A stretch of 48,578 nucleotides of DNA from positions 1 to 48,578 of the forward strand of contig MDTP02000057.1 of NCBI GenBank assembly GCA_001714685.2. The letters run 5' to 3'. Position 1 is the first letter of the stretch, and each line of letters begins with the position of its first letter. The translations under genes and the position numbers were made by a program. The stretch comes from Methanosarcina sp. Ant1. Lineage in GTDB: Archaea > Halobacteriota > Methanosarcinia > Methanosarcinales > Methanosarcinaceae. The notes under the pieces were generated by a model, which was not told where the DNA came from, made no database searches, and worked only from the letters and a program-made list of their open reading frames with translations. This document shows positions 27,692 to 36,498 of this stretch, in pieces.

Positions 27692-28717
27692 TCACTGGCT
27701 GAGGTCATGTAGTTGTTTTTTATCTTCCAGGATTTTTTGTATAATTTTATCGCTGGTAACATTGTTCCGTGCAGCGTCAAACGATAGAATGATTCTATGA
27801 CGAAGGACAGGAAGAACCATAGAGTCGATATCCTCTTTGTCGACATACCCTCTGTTGTCAAGAAATGCATTTGCCTTTGCACAGAGGATCAGGGCTATTG
27901 AGGCACGTGGGGATGCACCTGACTCGATCATTTCCGGCATATTCCGGGTCTGGTTCACGATATCGATTGCATACCTCTTGAGTTTGTTGGAAATCGGAAT
28001 CCTTCGAGTGACCTGCTGCAATTCGAGGAAAGTCTGTTTTTCTATGCATCTCTGAACAGTTGGCCTGAAAGCTTCCGCATATCTATTTACAATCTCAAAC
28101 TCTTCTTCTTTGTCTGGATATCTCAGATTGATTTTCATTAAAAACCTGTCAAGCTGGGCTTCGGGCAAAGTGAAGGTCCCTTCCATCTCAATCGGGTTTT
28201 GGGTTGCCAGGATAAAAAAGGGTTTGTCCAGTAAGTATGTCGTATTCGCCACAGTTACCTGCTTTTCCTGCATCGCCTCAAGCATTGCAGACTGGGTTTT
28301 CGGTGACGCACGGTTGATCTCATCCGCCAGGACAATATTTGCAAAGACGGGACCTTGCTTAAACTTGAAGTGTTTGGAGCCTCTCTCGTCATCTTCAATT
28401 ATGTCAGTTCCCGTGATATCCGTAGGCATCAGGTCGGGTGTACACTGTATCCTGCTAAACTTCATGTTCATTATCTGAGAAATGGTAGATATGGTCAGTG
28501 TTTTACCCAGTCCGGGATTGCTTTCGACCAGAACATGCCCCTCACACAGCATGGCTATTAGGATCTGCCTGATCATTTCCTTCTGGCCGACGATAGAGTT
28601 GCCGATTTCTTTAAAGATAAGTTCAAAAATCGTAGGGGCTTTTTCATAGGTAGGTTTTAGATTAAGTTCCGAGTCTTCAAGCTGAATTTCCTGTACTTCT
28701 TTCATATTAAGCTCCAT
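27692..28717 (-). CDS. MoxR-family AAA+ ATPase
   Basis: A 341-residue AAA+ protein of the MoxR group. Walker A is SNPGLGKT (66-73) and Walker B is IVLADEIN (128-135), followed by RASPKTQSAMLEAMQEKQVT, the sensor ATQNPIEMEGTFTLPEAQLD and a C-terminal lid (SGASPRASIALILCAKA). MoxR ATPases act as chaperones that mature protein complexes, with DUF58 and VWA partners. The ATG at 28717 follows an AATTCG-rich leader; M5 is a possible alternative. It heads the four-gene operon. Confidence 0.96.
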   Translation of the reverse strand: MELNMKEVQEIQLEDSELNLKPTYEKAPTIFELIFKEIGNSIVGQKEMIRQILIAMLCEGHVLVESNPGLGKTLTISTISQIMNMKFSRIQCTPDLMPTDITGTDIIEDDERGSKHFKFKQGPVFANIVLADEINRASPKTQSAMLEAMQEKQVTVANTTYLLDKPFFILATQNPIEMEGTFTLPEAQLDRFLMKINLRYPDKEEEFEIVNRYAEAFRPTVQRCIEKQTFLELQQVTRRIPISNKLKRYAIDIVNQTRNMPEMIESGASPRASIALILCAKANAFLDNRGYVDKEDIDSMVLPVLRHRIILSFDAARNNVTSDKIIQKILEDKKQLHDLSQ

Positions 28718-29083
28718 TCATTTTTATAGTAAATTCGGAAATTTGGTTTTGGTCAACCTGGCTAACAGTCTATCAACCTGGCTAACAGTCTATAACCTGG
28801 TTAACATTCGATATTTTTTAATACTTGCAATGTTTTTTAAAAGTTTATTTGACATTAATGCTGTTGCTTGAACCCGTATTTGTGAAACTTCGCGTTGAAT
28901 TTATTTGGCAGCTAAACTCATGAGTTCAAAATGCTGCATTCGTCTTTCAACTTCAGGAAAAAAGCTTTTAGCATCTCCAACAGTACACAGTCTTTAACAG
29001 TACACAGTCTTTAATAGAGCAATATTGTGTATTTTCAAAATTGTATAAGTAGACATGAGCATCATCCTTTCCGTATCCATTTT
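28718..29083. other. Upstream region of moxR with short direct repeats
   Basis: The unit TCAACCTGGCTAACAGTCTA occurs twice in tandem (28753-28772, 28773-28792), with a third degenerate copy to about 28810. AACAGTACACAGTCTTT occurs twice (28979-28995, 28996-29012). No gene is visible. The separation suggests moxR may have its own promoter here. Confidence 0.6.
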
Positions 29084-29938
29084 TTAAGAAGAGAGCTTCT
29101 CAAAGTATTGCTTTATCAGGGGCTCATATTCTTCAGGAAGGTTTTCTGAATAAGTTTGACTATACCTTAGTTCTTTATTGGAGCTGTTTGAGCCTCCACT
29201 TAATTTATTAGTTGTATCCGTATCGATCTGGTTTGTAAATCCAAGTCCGAGGGTTGGATTGATCTCCATCTCAATTTTTTCTCCATTTTTTGTTATGACG
29301 GCGTCTACGTTGTACTTAGTCTCCTGGGGAGCTTTCTCTTCTTCTTTGCCGGATGCTGTGCCATCAGGTAAATTCGGGACTTTCTCCATTAACCGGCTGG
29401 GAGATATATCAAAGCTGAAACCTTGATTTATGCAGTAAATAATCACTCCGCTAAATATCAGAAATATTACAAACGTCCTGAATATCTGATTTCGCGGGGC
29501 CAGTCTTTTTATATTGATGTCAGTTAATTGTTTCTGCATATCCTCAAAAAGTTTTTTCGTAACTATATTGAGATTTTGCTTGTTATCGTATGCTGTGCTT
29601 AGTTTTGTCCTGAGTCCGGGAAAATTTCCTTCAAGTGTATTTATCAGGTTAAATTCTCTTTTTTTGCTGCGTAGTTTGCAAGCGATAACAAGAAGAAAAG
29701 TAAGTATCACTGCTCCCGCAGCCATCAGGATAATATTAAACCAGTAAGGTTCAACATAAGTCTGAGTTTTAATAAATGTATTAAGTCCAGGGAAAAAGTA
29801 AGCAAATTCATACCCATTAAATAAAATCAGTAATAAGAAAAAAAAGGCAAATCTTTCGGCTATTTGTAGAAATCCCAGGATTCCATAAGACCGCTTTAGA
29901 TAATCTCTGTATTTAACCAGCATGGACTCAAAAAACAT
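29084..29938 (-). CDS. Three-helix membrane protein upstream of the moxR cluster
   Basis: I do not recognise this 284-residue protein. Membrane helices are predicted near 25-50 (FAFFFLLLILFNGYEF), 65-88 (FNIILMAAGAVILTFLLVIA) and 150-170 (FRTFVIFLIFSGVIIYCI). Between helices two and three lies a charged loop (CKLRSKKREFNLINTLEGNF). The C-terminal ~115 residues form an extracytoplasmic domain ending in the Ser/Asn-rich GGSNSSNKELRYSQTYSENL and PEEYEPLIKQYFEKL. It is on the same strand as moxR, 366 bases upstream. Comparable membrane proteins often accompany MoxR/DUF58/VWA clusters, so a shared role is inferred from position only. Confidence 0.7.
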   Translation of the reverse strand: MFFESMLVKYRDYLKRSYGILGFLQIAERFAFFFLLLILFNGYEFAYFFPGLNTFIKTQTYVEPYWFNIILMAAGAVILTFLLVIACKLRSKKREFNLINTLEGNFPGLRTKLSTAYDNKQNLNIVTKKLFEDMQKQLTDINIKRLAPRNQIFRTFVIFLIFSGVIIYCINQGFSFDISPSRLMEKVPNLPDGTASGKEEEKAPQETKYNVDAVITKNGEKIEMEINPTLGLGFTNQIDTDTTNKLSGGSNSSNKELRYSQTYSENLPEEYEPLIKQYFEKLSS

Positions 29939-30359
29939 GTAAATCTCAAACCACAGTTTTAATTTTATACTAAGTATATTGAAGATGTTACTGAAAAACT
30001 TTTCGAATAAATTCAGTAGTTAAATTGGTTGTTTTCAAATAGATACCATTCTCTCAATTCCTATTCTCAAATATACACATAAATTATATAATTTCAAGAA
30101 GAATAGATTTTCTGTGTTATAACTTAACTTATAATTTTAATATTTTGTACACAATAGAAGAGTTTAATGAATCTATGAAGCCAGAAATTCCAATTTATCG
30201 GGAGTAAGCATTTACACAGGTTCAGTGACTATTTATTAATTTTAAAAACAATGGTATCCTCACAAAAAAATTCTAGATGTAATATTTATTAATATAATCC
30301 CATCGGGATATAATAAAATATAATATTTTTATAGTTTTGATAAGTAAATCACTTCAATT
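29939..30359. other. AT-rich divergent intergenic region
   Basis: No gene is visible. On the plus strand TATA-like sequences (ATATAATATTTTTATAG) lie 25-45 bases before the small ORF at 30360. Confidence 0.4.
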
Positions 30360-30569
30360 ATGAGCCTGGATATCTTCACTTCATATAATGATGATAAGGC
30401 GACCATTAATACCCGCGATAAGAACCGGAGAGTACTTGAGGAACCAGATTCATCACGTACTGTCATTAAAAAGAATGAAAACATCCGGAGAAAATCTTCG
30501 ACAAAATCAGAAAAAGAAAAAAAAGAAAGAAATAAATACCTTAAACTTTTTCTGAAAAGTTTGCTCTGA
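30360..30569 (+). CDS. Possible 69-residue highly charged protein
   Basis: The frame begins MSLDIFTSYNDDKATINTRD and ends in a strongly basic stretch (KSEKEKKERNKYLKLFLKSL). A TATA-like box lies 25-45 bases upstream of the ATG, and no ribosome site is present, so a leaderless transcript is possible. The family is unknown. Composition alone could arise by chance in AT-rich DNA. Confidence 0.35.
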   Translation: MSLDIFTSYNDDKATINTRDKNRRVLEEPDSSRTVIKKNENIRRKSSTKSEKEKKERNKYLKLFLKSLL

Positions 30570-30702
30570 AAACATACAGTTCTGGACTTACTTTATAGCC
30601 TTATCTTAATTCTTCAATTAATACACGGTATATAAACAAATAGGCGATTTCAGAAAACCACTTGGTAAAGGAAGACTCTTCTTTCTGTCACAAAAATCCG
30701 AA

Positions 30703-30725
30703 GGCCCTAAGCACGGGGATGGGCC
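30703..30725 (+). promoter_or_regulatory. GC-rich hairpin in the vor leader
   Basis: GGCCC (30703-30707) can pair with GGGCC (30721-30725) in an otherwise AT-rich region. It lies in a G-rich stretch (about 30695-30755) immediately upstream of vorC. It matches no riboswitch that I know. Confidence 0.3.
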
Positions 30726-30780
30726 GAGATGGGAAAAGAGCCCTGAAGGCGACTGAAAATAAACAAATGAGGACCCCCAT

Positions 30781-31029
30781 ATGTCTAAGACTGATAAAAA
30801 AGAACCATATCCTGTAATCAACACTCTGGAGTGCAAGGCCTGCGGACGCTGCCTTCTAGCCTGCCCCAAAGAAGTACTTTTCATGAGTGAAAACCTGAAT
30901 GCTCGAGGCTACAATTATATAGAGTATAAAGGAGAGGGCTGCTCAGGTTGTGCGAGTTGCTATTATACCTGCCCTGAACCTCTTGCAATCGAGATTCATA
31001 TTCCGTTGAAAGACGAGGAAGCAAAGTAA
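30781..31029 (+). CDS. vorC: 2-oxoisovalerate:ferredoxin oxidoreductase, ferredoxin-like subunit VorC
   Basis: This 82-residue protein carries two complete 4Fe-4S motifs: C18, C21, C24, C28 ([12 protein letters not shown]) and C54, C57, C60, C64 ([12 protein letters not shown]). It is the electron-transfer subunit of a 2-oxoacid:ferredoxin oxidoreductase. The operon order small ferredoxin subunit, ~350-residue subunit, ~480-residue fused subunit matches the vorCBA operon of Methanothermobacter, so I favour the branched-chain enzyme over 2-oxoglutarate oxidoreductase (Kor). The ATG follows GAGGA at normal spacing; vorB begins 20 bases after its stop. Confidence 0.85.
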   Translation: MSKTDKKEPYPVINTLECKACGRCLLACPKEVLFMSENLNARGYNYIEYKGEGCSGCASCYYTCPEPLAIEIHIPLKDEEAK

Positions 31030-31049
31030 AGCAGAAAAGGAGGAAAAAG

Positions 31050-32105
31050 ATGGCAACACAACTTGTAAAAGGCAACTCAGCTATAGTCGTCGGTGCACTT
31101 TATGCCGGATGTGACTGTTTTTTTGGATATCCCATAACCCCGGCAAGTGAGATTCTGCACGATGCATCCAAGTATTTCCCGATGATAGGAAGAAAGTTTG
31201 TCCAGGCAGAATCTGAAGAAGCAGCGATTAATATGGTGTATGGAGGAGCATCTGCAGGGCACAGAGTCATAACTTCGTCTTCAGGACCCGGAATCAGCCT
31301 GATGCAGGAAGGACTCTCCTACCTTGCTGGCGCAGAACTTCCCTGCGTAGTTGTAGATATCATGCGTGCAGGTCCTGGCCTCGGAAATATAGGGCCGGAA
31401 CAGGCGGATTATAACCAGGTAGTAAAAGGTGGAGGGCACGGGAACTATAAAACTATCGTGCTTGCCCCAAATTCTGTGCAGGAAATGTGCGACTTCACTA
31501 TGAAAGCCTTTGAACTTGCTTTCAAATACCGAAATCCTGCTGTGGTGCTCGCAGATGGTGTGCTCGGACAGATGATCGAGTCTCTCGAGTTCCCAAAGGA
31601 AGCTACTGTTCCGGAGATCGATACCACCTGGGCGGTCAACGGTACAGCCGAAACCAGGATTAACCTGATTACTTCAATCTTCCTGGACTTTGATGAACTT
31701 GGGAGGTTCAATGAAAAGCTGCAGGCAAAGTATGAACTGATCAAGCAGAATGAGGTGGATTATGAGGAATACCTGACAGATGACGCCTCAATTGTCCTCG
31801 TTTCCTATGGGATTAGCAGCAGAATTTGCAGGTCAGCTACAGACCTTGCCAGGCAGGAAGGCATCAAAGTAGGGCTCTTCAGGCCGAAAACTCTTTTCCC
31901 GTTCCCTGAGGCAGAGTTGAAAGCCCTGGCAGATAAGGGGTGCTCTTTCATAGCCGTGGAAATGAGTAATGGGCAGATGAAGGATGATATCAGGCTTGCA
32001 ATAGGCTGCTCACAACCTGTCGAGCTGGTAAACCGCATGGGAGGGAACCTGATCACTCTTGACCAGATCATGGACAAGATTCGAAAAATTGCAGGGGAGG
32101 CATGA
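31050..32105 (+). CDS. vorB: 2-oxoisovalerate:ferredoxin oxidoreductase subunit VorB (pyrimidine-binding and domain II)
   Basis: The 351-residue subunit starts [20 protein letters not shown] then [15 protein letters not shown], the standard alpha-subunit opening of 2-oxoacid oxidoreductases. [20 protein letters not shown] and [20 protein letters not shown] form the thiamine pyrimidine-binding region. The C-terminal part ([20 protein letters not shown], then [12 protein letters not shown]) is the domain II that helps bind CoA and substrate. Size and order match Methanothermobacter VorB. The enzyme oxidises branched 2-oxoacids to acyl-CoA, reducing ferredoxin, or runs in reverse for amino acid synthesis. 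An AGGAGG-type site precedes the ATG, and its stop overlaps vorA. Confidence 0.88.
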   Translation: MATQLVKGNSAIVVGALYAGCDCFFGYPITPASEILHDASKYFPMIGRKFVQAESEEAAINMVYGGASAGHRVITSSSGPGISLMQEGLSYLAGAELPCVVVDIMRAGPGLGNIGPEQADYNQVVKGGGHGNYKTIVLAPNSVQEMCDFTMKAFELAFKYRNPAVVLADGVLGQMIESLEFPKEATVPEIDTTWAVNGTAETRINLITSIFLDFDELGRFNEKLQAKYELIKQNEVDYEEYLTDDASIVLVSYGISSRICRSATDLARQEGIKVGLFRPKTLFPFPEAELKALADKGCSFIAVEMSNGQMKDDIRLAIGCSQPVELVNRMGGNLITLDQIMDKIRKIAGEA

Positions 32106-32107
32106 AA

Positions 32108-33553
32108 ATGGCAGCAGAAATTATTAATGGAGAAAAAGTTATCGGAAGGCCAAAAGCCCTGTACGCAGAATACCCCCGTAAAGGAGGGGCAGCCCCGACA
32201 GCCACCCACTACTGCCCTGGCTGCGGGCATGGAGTTCTGCACAAGCTTATTGCCGAAGCAATAGAAGACCTCGGGATTCAGGACAGGACAGTCATGATAA
32301 GTCCGGTAGGCTGTGCGGTTTTTGCTTACTATTACTTTGATGCAGGCAATATCCAGGTTGCTCACGGCCGTGCCCCTGCTGTAGGGACAGGGGTCTCAAG
32401 GGCAGAAGAAAATGCAGTGGTAATCTCCTATCAGGGCGATGGGGATCTCGCATCCATTGGCCTGAACGAGACTCTTCAGGCAGCAAACAGGGGCGAAAAG
32501 CTTGCAGTCTTTTTCGTAAACAATACGGTTTACGGAATGACAGGCGGACAGATGGCTCCAACAACCCTTGTGGGCGAAAAGACCACTACATGCCCGGATG
32601 GTAGAGATCCCCGTTTTGCAGGCTATCCTCTCCATATGTGCGAGTTACTGGACAACCTGAAGGCGCCGGTCTTTATTGAAAGAGTTTCCGTCTCTGACAT
32701 CTCTCATATACGAAAAGCCAGAAAAGCCGTGCGAAAAGCGCTTGAGATTCAGCGTGACGGCAAAGGATACGTTTTTGTAGAAGTCCTTGCCGCCTGCCCA
32801 ACTAATCTCAAGATGGATGCAAAGCAGTCTATCAGTTTCATTAATGAAGAAATGGAAAAGGAATTCCCTCTCAAGAATTTCAGGGATACATCTCAAGAAG
32901 CCGAAGTTCTCCATCGTGGAGTCAGTGACTTTACAACTGAAGCCCTGGAGAAACTTTACGGCATCGAAAAGGATACCGAAGAAAAACCTGCCAGAAAGGA
33001 CTTTGCTCCTATCCAGACCAAGATTGCAGGCTTCGGTGGGCAGGGGGTTCTTAGCATGGGCATTATACTGGCGCAGGCCGGAGTAAAGGCAAATCTCAAT
33101 GCTTCCTGGTTCCCGTCCTATGGTCCGGAACAGCGCGGAGGAACTTCCAATTGTTCAGTTGTGATCTCAGGCCAGCCCATAGGTTCGCCTACTGTATACA
33201 CCCCGGACATCCTGGTAGCCATGAACCGTCCCTCGCTTGAAAAATTTGAAGGGAAAGTTAGAGAAGGAGGCTTTATCCTCTATGAATCGTCGATTGGCGA
33301 AGCCGAAACGCCTGCGGGTGTAAAAGCCATTGCAGTCCCTGCAACTGAAAAAGCCAAGGAAGCCGGCTCTGAGAAAGCTGCTAATTCTTTCATGCTCGGA
33401 GTCCTTATGGGTCTTAAAGCAACGGGTCTGGAAGAGAAAGCCTTCAAGGAAGCTCTTGCTGAGAACTTCGCAGGCAAACCCAAGGTTATCGCATTCAACC
33501 AGCAGGTGCTTGAAGAAGGCGCGAAGTGGGCCAGAGAAAACGTTACTATATAA
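32108..33553 (+). CDS. vorA: 2-oxoisovalerate:ferredoxin oxidoreductase subunit VorA (TPP-binding domain fused to gamma domain)
   Basis: The ~481-residue protein fuses two parts that are separate in many oxidoreductases. Residues ~15-260 bind thiamine diphosphate: [33 protein letters not shown] and the metal-binding continuation [20 protein letters not shown]. Residues ~305-480 are the gamma domain ([38 protein letters not shown]). This fusion and the length (~480) are characteristic of methanogen VorA. I prefer the ATG at 32108, seven bases after GGGGAGG. The ATG at 32102 overlaps the vorB stop but sits too close to that site. It ends the operon. Confidence 0.9.
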   Translation: MAAEIINGEKVIGRPKALYAEYPRKGGAAPTATHYCPGCGHGVLHKLIAEAIEDLGIQDRTVMISPVGCAVFAYYYFDAGNIQVAHGRAPAVGTGVSRAEENAVVISYQGDGDLASIGLNETLQAANRGEKLAVFFVNNTVYGMTGGQMAPTTLVGEKTTTCPDGRDPRFAGYPLHMCELLDNLKAPVFIERVSVSDISHIRKARKAVRKALEIQRDGKGYVFVEVLAACPTNLKMDAKQSISFINEEMEKEFPLKNFRDTSQEAEVLHRGVSDFTTEALEKLYGIEKDTEEKPARKDFAPIQTKIAGFGGQGVLSMGIILAQAGVKANLNASWFPSYGPEQRGGTSNCSVVISGQPIGSPTVYTPDILVAMNRPSLEKFEGKVREGGFILYESSIGEAETPAGVKAIAVPATEKAKEAGSEKAANSFMLGVLMGLKATGLEEKAFKEALAENFAGKPKVIAFNQQVLEEGAKWARENVTI

Positions 33554-33806
33554 GGAAAAATTAAGGAAAAATCTGAATTCAAGAGGACACTTGAATTTCC
33601 GTAAATAAACAGGTGAAGGAAATTTGTCTCCACCTGTTCATGCTTTTTTTCAATGCTTAGCTCAAAAGTACTTGCCCCAAATTATCGATCTTTTATCACC
33701 AATCGTAAAACCGCTTGGTTTTCAGACAAGCGAACTAATTGAAAGACTACATTGCAAAATTACAGTTTTTTTGCGCTTTCCGCATTTTCAGCGGTTATGG
33801 AGTGTC

Positions 33807-33852
33807 TTGATTGGGTTTTCCTGCCTGTCGATTTTCCATGACTACAAGATAG
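33807..33852. repeat. 46-bp dispersed repeat, copy 1
   Basis: TTGATTGGGTTTTCCTGCCT followed by a diverged stretch and ACTACAAGATAG matches 35455-35500 at about nine in ten positions. Copy 1 runs into the GGGTCGTGTCCG element. Confidence 0.75.
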
Positions 33853-33969
33853 GGTCGTGTCCGTGAGTTGTTGATCAATTCAGAAAAAACGAGTACTTAT
33901 CCATGCATTTTTCTCAAATGCATGGAGATTCTTGTGCCCGCGGTTTTCAGTAATTCGCGGACACGACCC
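33852..33969. mobile_element. 118-bp element with 15-bp inverted ends
   Basis: The left end GGGTCGTGTCCGTGA and right end TCGCGGACACGACCC are reverse complements with one mismatch. Inside, CCATGCATTT and AAATGCATGG form a second hairpin. It has no coding capacity, consistent with a MITE or a paired IS end. Confidence 0.7.
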
Positions 33970-34170
33970 ATTATTTGATAGGACTTATTCATGATCAGAA
34001 AGTCAAATGTTTACTCAAAAGATGAAATTCAAAAAACAAATTTTGATTTGGGCTCGGCTCATTTACTAAATGTAACATGTATAAGATTTAGAAACATTTG
34101 TTGTTGAAAATCACATCTCAGCTATATGTTCCTTTTATTACTTGGAAATTTTATAACTAAGCAATTATTT

Positions 34171-34395
34171 TCAACCCACTCGAAACAACGAAGAGCCATC
34201 TTCTGAATTAATATCGCCAGGATATTCGCGGTATACTACGTATTTGCCATTTGCCTTTTTTATGCATCTGGCTCCAAGCCCACTCTTCTTCAACATAGCT
34301 TTTCTTTTCTCGGCATCGGATTTTTCAAGCCCGAAATAGCTAAACTCATCGAGCATATACGTTTTACCATTAAACTCTCTGTAAGTTTTATGCAT
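34171..34395 (-). CDS. Small 74-residue hypothetical protein
   Basis: The protein begins MHKTYREFNGKTYMLDEFSY and contains the alpha/beta-looking stretch SDAEKRKAMLKKSGLGARCI then KKANGKYVVYREYPG. That pattern resembles small SPOR-like or permuted archaeal domains where a helix precedes an edge strand, but I cannot assign a family. GGTGGT lies a few bases before the ATG, a reasonable ribosome site. It lies 36 bases downstream of a MscL relic on the same strand. Confidence 0.65.
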   Translation of the reverse strand: MHKTYREFNGKTYMLDEFSYFGLEKSDAEKRKAMLKKSGLGARCIKKANGKYVVYREYPGDINSEDGSSLFRVG

Positions 34396-34430
34396 AGTAC
34401 CACCAGGAGCCCAGAACTATTGGCCCGATA

Positions 34431-34580
34431 TTAAGAGTTGCAGTCTTTCATACCCCCAGTGATAAAAGGTGTGATGATAGGCATAATAATGTAATCAGCA
34501 AAAGATTTTATAAAGGCTATGGATGCGATACCCATAACCAAAGCAATTGCCAGTGGAATACTATCAAAAACTGATATCAT
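34431..34580 (-). pseudogene. MscL-like mechanosensitive channel fragment (first ~45 residues)
   Basis: The 49-codon frame contains PLAIALVMGIASIAFIKSFA followed by DYIIMPIITPFITGG. This is the first transmembrane helix and the following conserved IIMP turn of the MscL family. The remaining periplasmic loop, second helix and cytoplasmic bundle are absent: the frame ends MKDCNS-TAA. An ATG is present but has no strong ribosome site. I interpret it as a truncated or deleted mscL. A functional half-channel is unlikely, since full-length archaeal relatives are 100 residues or more. Confidence 0.6.
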
Positions 34581-34810
34581 AAAAAACTGGAACCTTCAAG
34601 GCTTAAAAACGCGTCATTCAGGTCTCAAAGCATTATTCATGGCATTTTTAGAAATGTCGATGGCAGTTGACTTGAGAAATCGGGAGTTTGAAAGCCGGAG
34701 ATAACCGTCAGTGTCTGCGGGCTAAAACAAACAGAAAATCTGAAACAATCTAAAACTAGAATTAAGTTAAAATGAAAAATAGGTTTACTGCAAAAGCCTT
34801 TTAGAGTCTT

Positions 34811-34840
34811 TCAAAGTGATTCAAAGTGATTCAAAGTGAT
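34811..34840. repeat. Exact 10-bp tandem repeat, three units
   Basis: TCAAAGTGAT is repeated three times without a mismatch. Confidence 0.95.
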
Positions 34841-34879
34841 CCATAAGGCCTGGTCCAATTTTATGTAATTTAGTTCTGT

Positions 34880-35022
34880 ACTCAGTTAAGTTACTACTTA
34901 TTTAAGTCATTACTCAGTTAAGTTACTACTTACTCAAGTTACTACCTATTTAAGTTACTACTCATTTAAGTCATTACTCAGTTAAGTTACTACTTACTCA
35001 AGTTACTACCTATTTAAGTTAC
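34880..35022. repeat. TAAGTTACTACTTA-type tandem repeat with 64-bp higher-order period
   Basis: Units of about 16 bases (such as TTAAGTTACTACTTACTCAA) alternate between AAGTTACTAC and AAGTCATTAC variants. The block starting at 34917 recurs from 34981 with a period of 64 bases. It is confined to a non-coding region upstream of the MscL relic. Confidence 0.85.
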
Positions 35023-35207
35023 ATACCTTCTTTGTACGTCTTCTTTATACATCAGGGACTGACCCTATGGACCATTCGTGAATATGTAATTAATAGTATA
35101 AAAAAATGACGATAGGAATTAGTTTTTAGCAGTATTGTGATTTTTAATTCGGGGAGCACGGAGGCACAGCGAGCTCCCGAATCGCAATTAGGGTGTCAAA
35201 ACCTTTC
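35023..35207. other. Short non-coding stretch
   Basis: AT-rich DNA between the tandem repeat and a C-terminal gene fragment. A small GGGGAGCACGG / CGAGCTCCCGA inverted motif sits near 35152-35180 and may act as the fragment's terminator. Nothing else is visible. Confidence 0.35.
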
Positions 35208-35411
35208 TTAAATATCCTCTTCGTCAATATCTCCTTCGCTGCTATCCTCTTCAGCCAGTTTCCTGTATATTTCGTTTGATTTTATGATGTAATCCTCCAC
35301 TTCTTCATTCCTGCCCAGTTTCGAGAGCAATTTTGCATACTTCTCAAATGTTTCCGCCTGGTTTATCTCATATATGGGGTTGTCCGGCTCTTCCTCAAAG
35401 AGAGCTTGATT
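35208..35411 (-). pseudogene. C-terminal fragment of an acidic, TPR-like protein
   Basis: An open frame of 67 codons lacks any start codon. It reads EEEPDNPIYEINQAETFEKY, then AKLLSKLGRNEEVEDYIIKS and NEIYRKLAEEDSSEGDIDEE. The helix-turn-helix spacing (AETFEKYAKLLSKLGRNEE) is TPR-like. Upstream the frame hits a stop at 35412-35414, where the sequence changes to a hairpin (CCCGC-TTGCT-GCGGG) and the 46-bp dispersed repeat. The gene appears to have been cut by insertion or deletion at this point. Confidence 0.55.
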
Positions 35412-35454
35412 TCAGTCGAATACCCCGCTTGCTGCGGGATGCGCCAGTGCAACT

Positions 35455-35500
35455 TTGATTGGATTTTCCTGCCTGTAGATATTCCACGATTACAAGATAG
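35455..35500. repeat. 46-bp dispersed repeat, copy 2
   Basis: TTGATTGGATTTTCCTGCCT and TTACAAGATAG match 33807-33852. It lies between the TPR-like fragment and the exonuclease III gene. Confidence 0.75.
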
Positions 35501-35563
35501 AAAGCGAGTTGAGTGCAAACGTTTATGTTAGAAACTAAAGTCAAAAAAAGTAAAATCTTGAAA

Positions 35564-36352
35564 TTAAACATCAACAGGAAATTCAATTTCAAGCCCTACA
35601 GGGCAGTGATCTGAGCCTGTGATTTCGCTATAAATAGGGGCAGATTTTACATTTTCTCGAAGGTTTTCACTGACGAAAAGGTAGTCCAGCCGCCAGCCGA
35701 CATTTCTGTTACGAGCGCCTGTTCTGATTGACCACCAGGAATAGTTTCCAGCTTCGCTATTGAACATGCGGAAGGTATCGATATATCCGGCAGCAAGGAA
35801 CCTGTCCATCCAGGCGCGTTCTTCGGGAAGGAAACCAGAAGCAGTCTCGTTTTGTTTGGGGCGGGCAAGGTCGATTTCTTTATGGGCAGTATTTACATCC
35901 CCGCAGATGACAAGCTTCTTGCCTTCGGATTTGAGGTCGTTTGCGTAGTCAAAAAAGGAATAGTAAAAGTCCATTTTGTAGTCCAGGCGCTCCTGAGAGG
36001 CTTTGCCGTTAGGGAAGTATATATTCATTAAGATGAAATCGTCGTAATCGACCCTGAGGAAACGGCCCTCTCTGTCAAATTTCTCGATTCCCATGCTGGT
36101 TTCAACATTAAGGGGCTTTCTCTTCGAAAAAACTCCTACTCCACTGTAGCCGTTCTGTTCTGCTGAAACGAAATAGTTATAGTAGCCTGGAATATTTTTT
36201 GCTTCCCTAGGAAGTTTCTCCTAAGAGACTTTAGTTTCCTGGATGCAGACAGTATCAAACTTTTGCTCCAGCAAAAGATCAAGAAAGCCTTTTTTGACTG
36301 CAGCCCGAAGGCCGTTTACGTTCCAGGAGACGAGGTTGTAGTGGCCAGACAT
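35564..36352 (-). CDS. Exonuclease III / AP endonuclease with an in-frame TAG at codon 44
   Basis: Read through its single TAG (36221-36223), the frame encodes 262 residues, the normal length for ExoIII. Motifs in order are [11 protein letters not shown] (10-17), CIQETKVS with the metal-binding Glu, [41 protein letters not shown] with the catalytic D-x-[21 protein letters not shown] and the terminal catalytic [11 protein letters not shown]. The enzyme cleaves abasic sites and 3' blocks in DNA repair. The TAG lies just after QETKVS in a loop where Glu or Gln would fit. The ATG at 36350-36352 is the natural start; internal initiation at 36094 would lose the first catalytic motifs. It is either an amber mutant or read as pyrrolysine. 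Confidence 0.85.
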
Positions 36353-36498
36353 TTTTATCACTTACTTATGTTTCAGAATTACAAAATTACAGTTTTTCTA
36401 TGTTGGCCTAGTCACATAGATGAATCAAATATTTCCCTGCCCGCCATTTTCTGCGAGTTCAAGTGAAGATTCGCGCTGGTAAGCTGAATCAAAATGGA

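Larger units (their letters stand above)
33554..34170. other. 600-bp intergenic region with mobile-element debris
   Basis: Contains one copy of a 46-bp repeated segment (33807-33852) and a 118-bp inverted-repeat element (33852-33969) directly joined to it. The rest is AT-rich with no supported gene. A frame at 33624-33866 runs through the repeat and is not credible as a protein. Confidence 0.55.

Noticed and set aside
30781-33553. 2-oxoglutarate:ferredoxin oxidoreductase (Kor) as the identity of the three-gene operon
   Set aside because: Subunit sizes and the fusion of TPP and gamma domains match the three-subunit Vor of methanogens better than the four-subunit Kor. A Kor function cannot be fully excluded.
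33624-33866. 80-codon plus-strand frame after vorA
   Set aside because: It runs through the 46-bp dispersed repeat into a mobile-element end, so the translation is composite and unlikely to be a protein.
34519-34704. 61-codon plus-strand frame
   Set aside because: It is antisense to the MscL-like fragment and has no start signal or protein-like pattern.
35564-36094. Shortened ExoIII starting at the internal ATG
   Set aside because: It would lack the first catalytic motifs, and no ribosome site precedes it. The full frame across the TAG is the meaningful unit.
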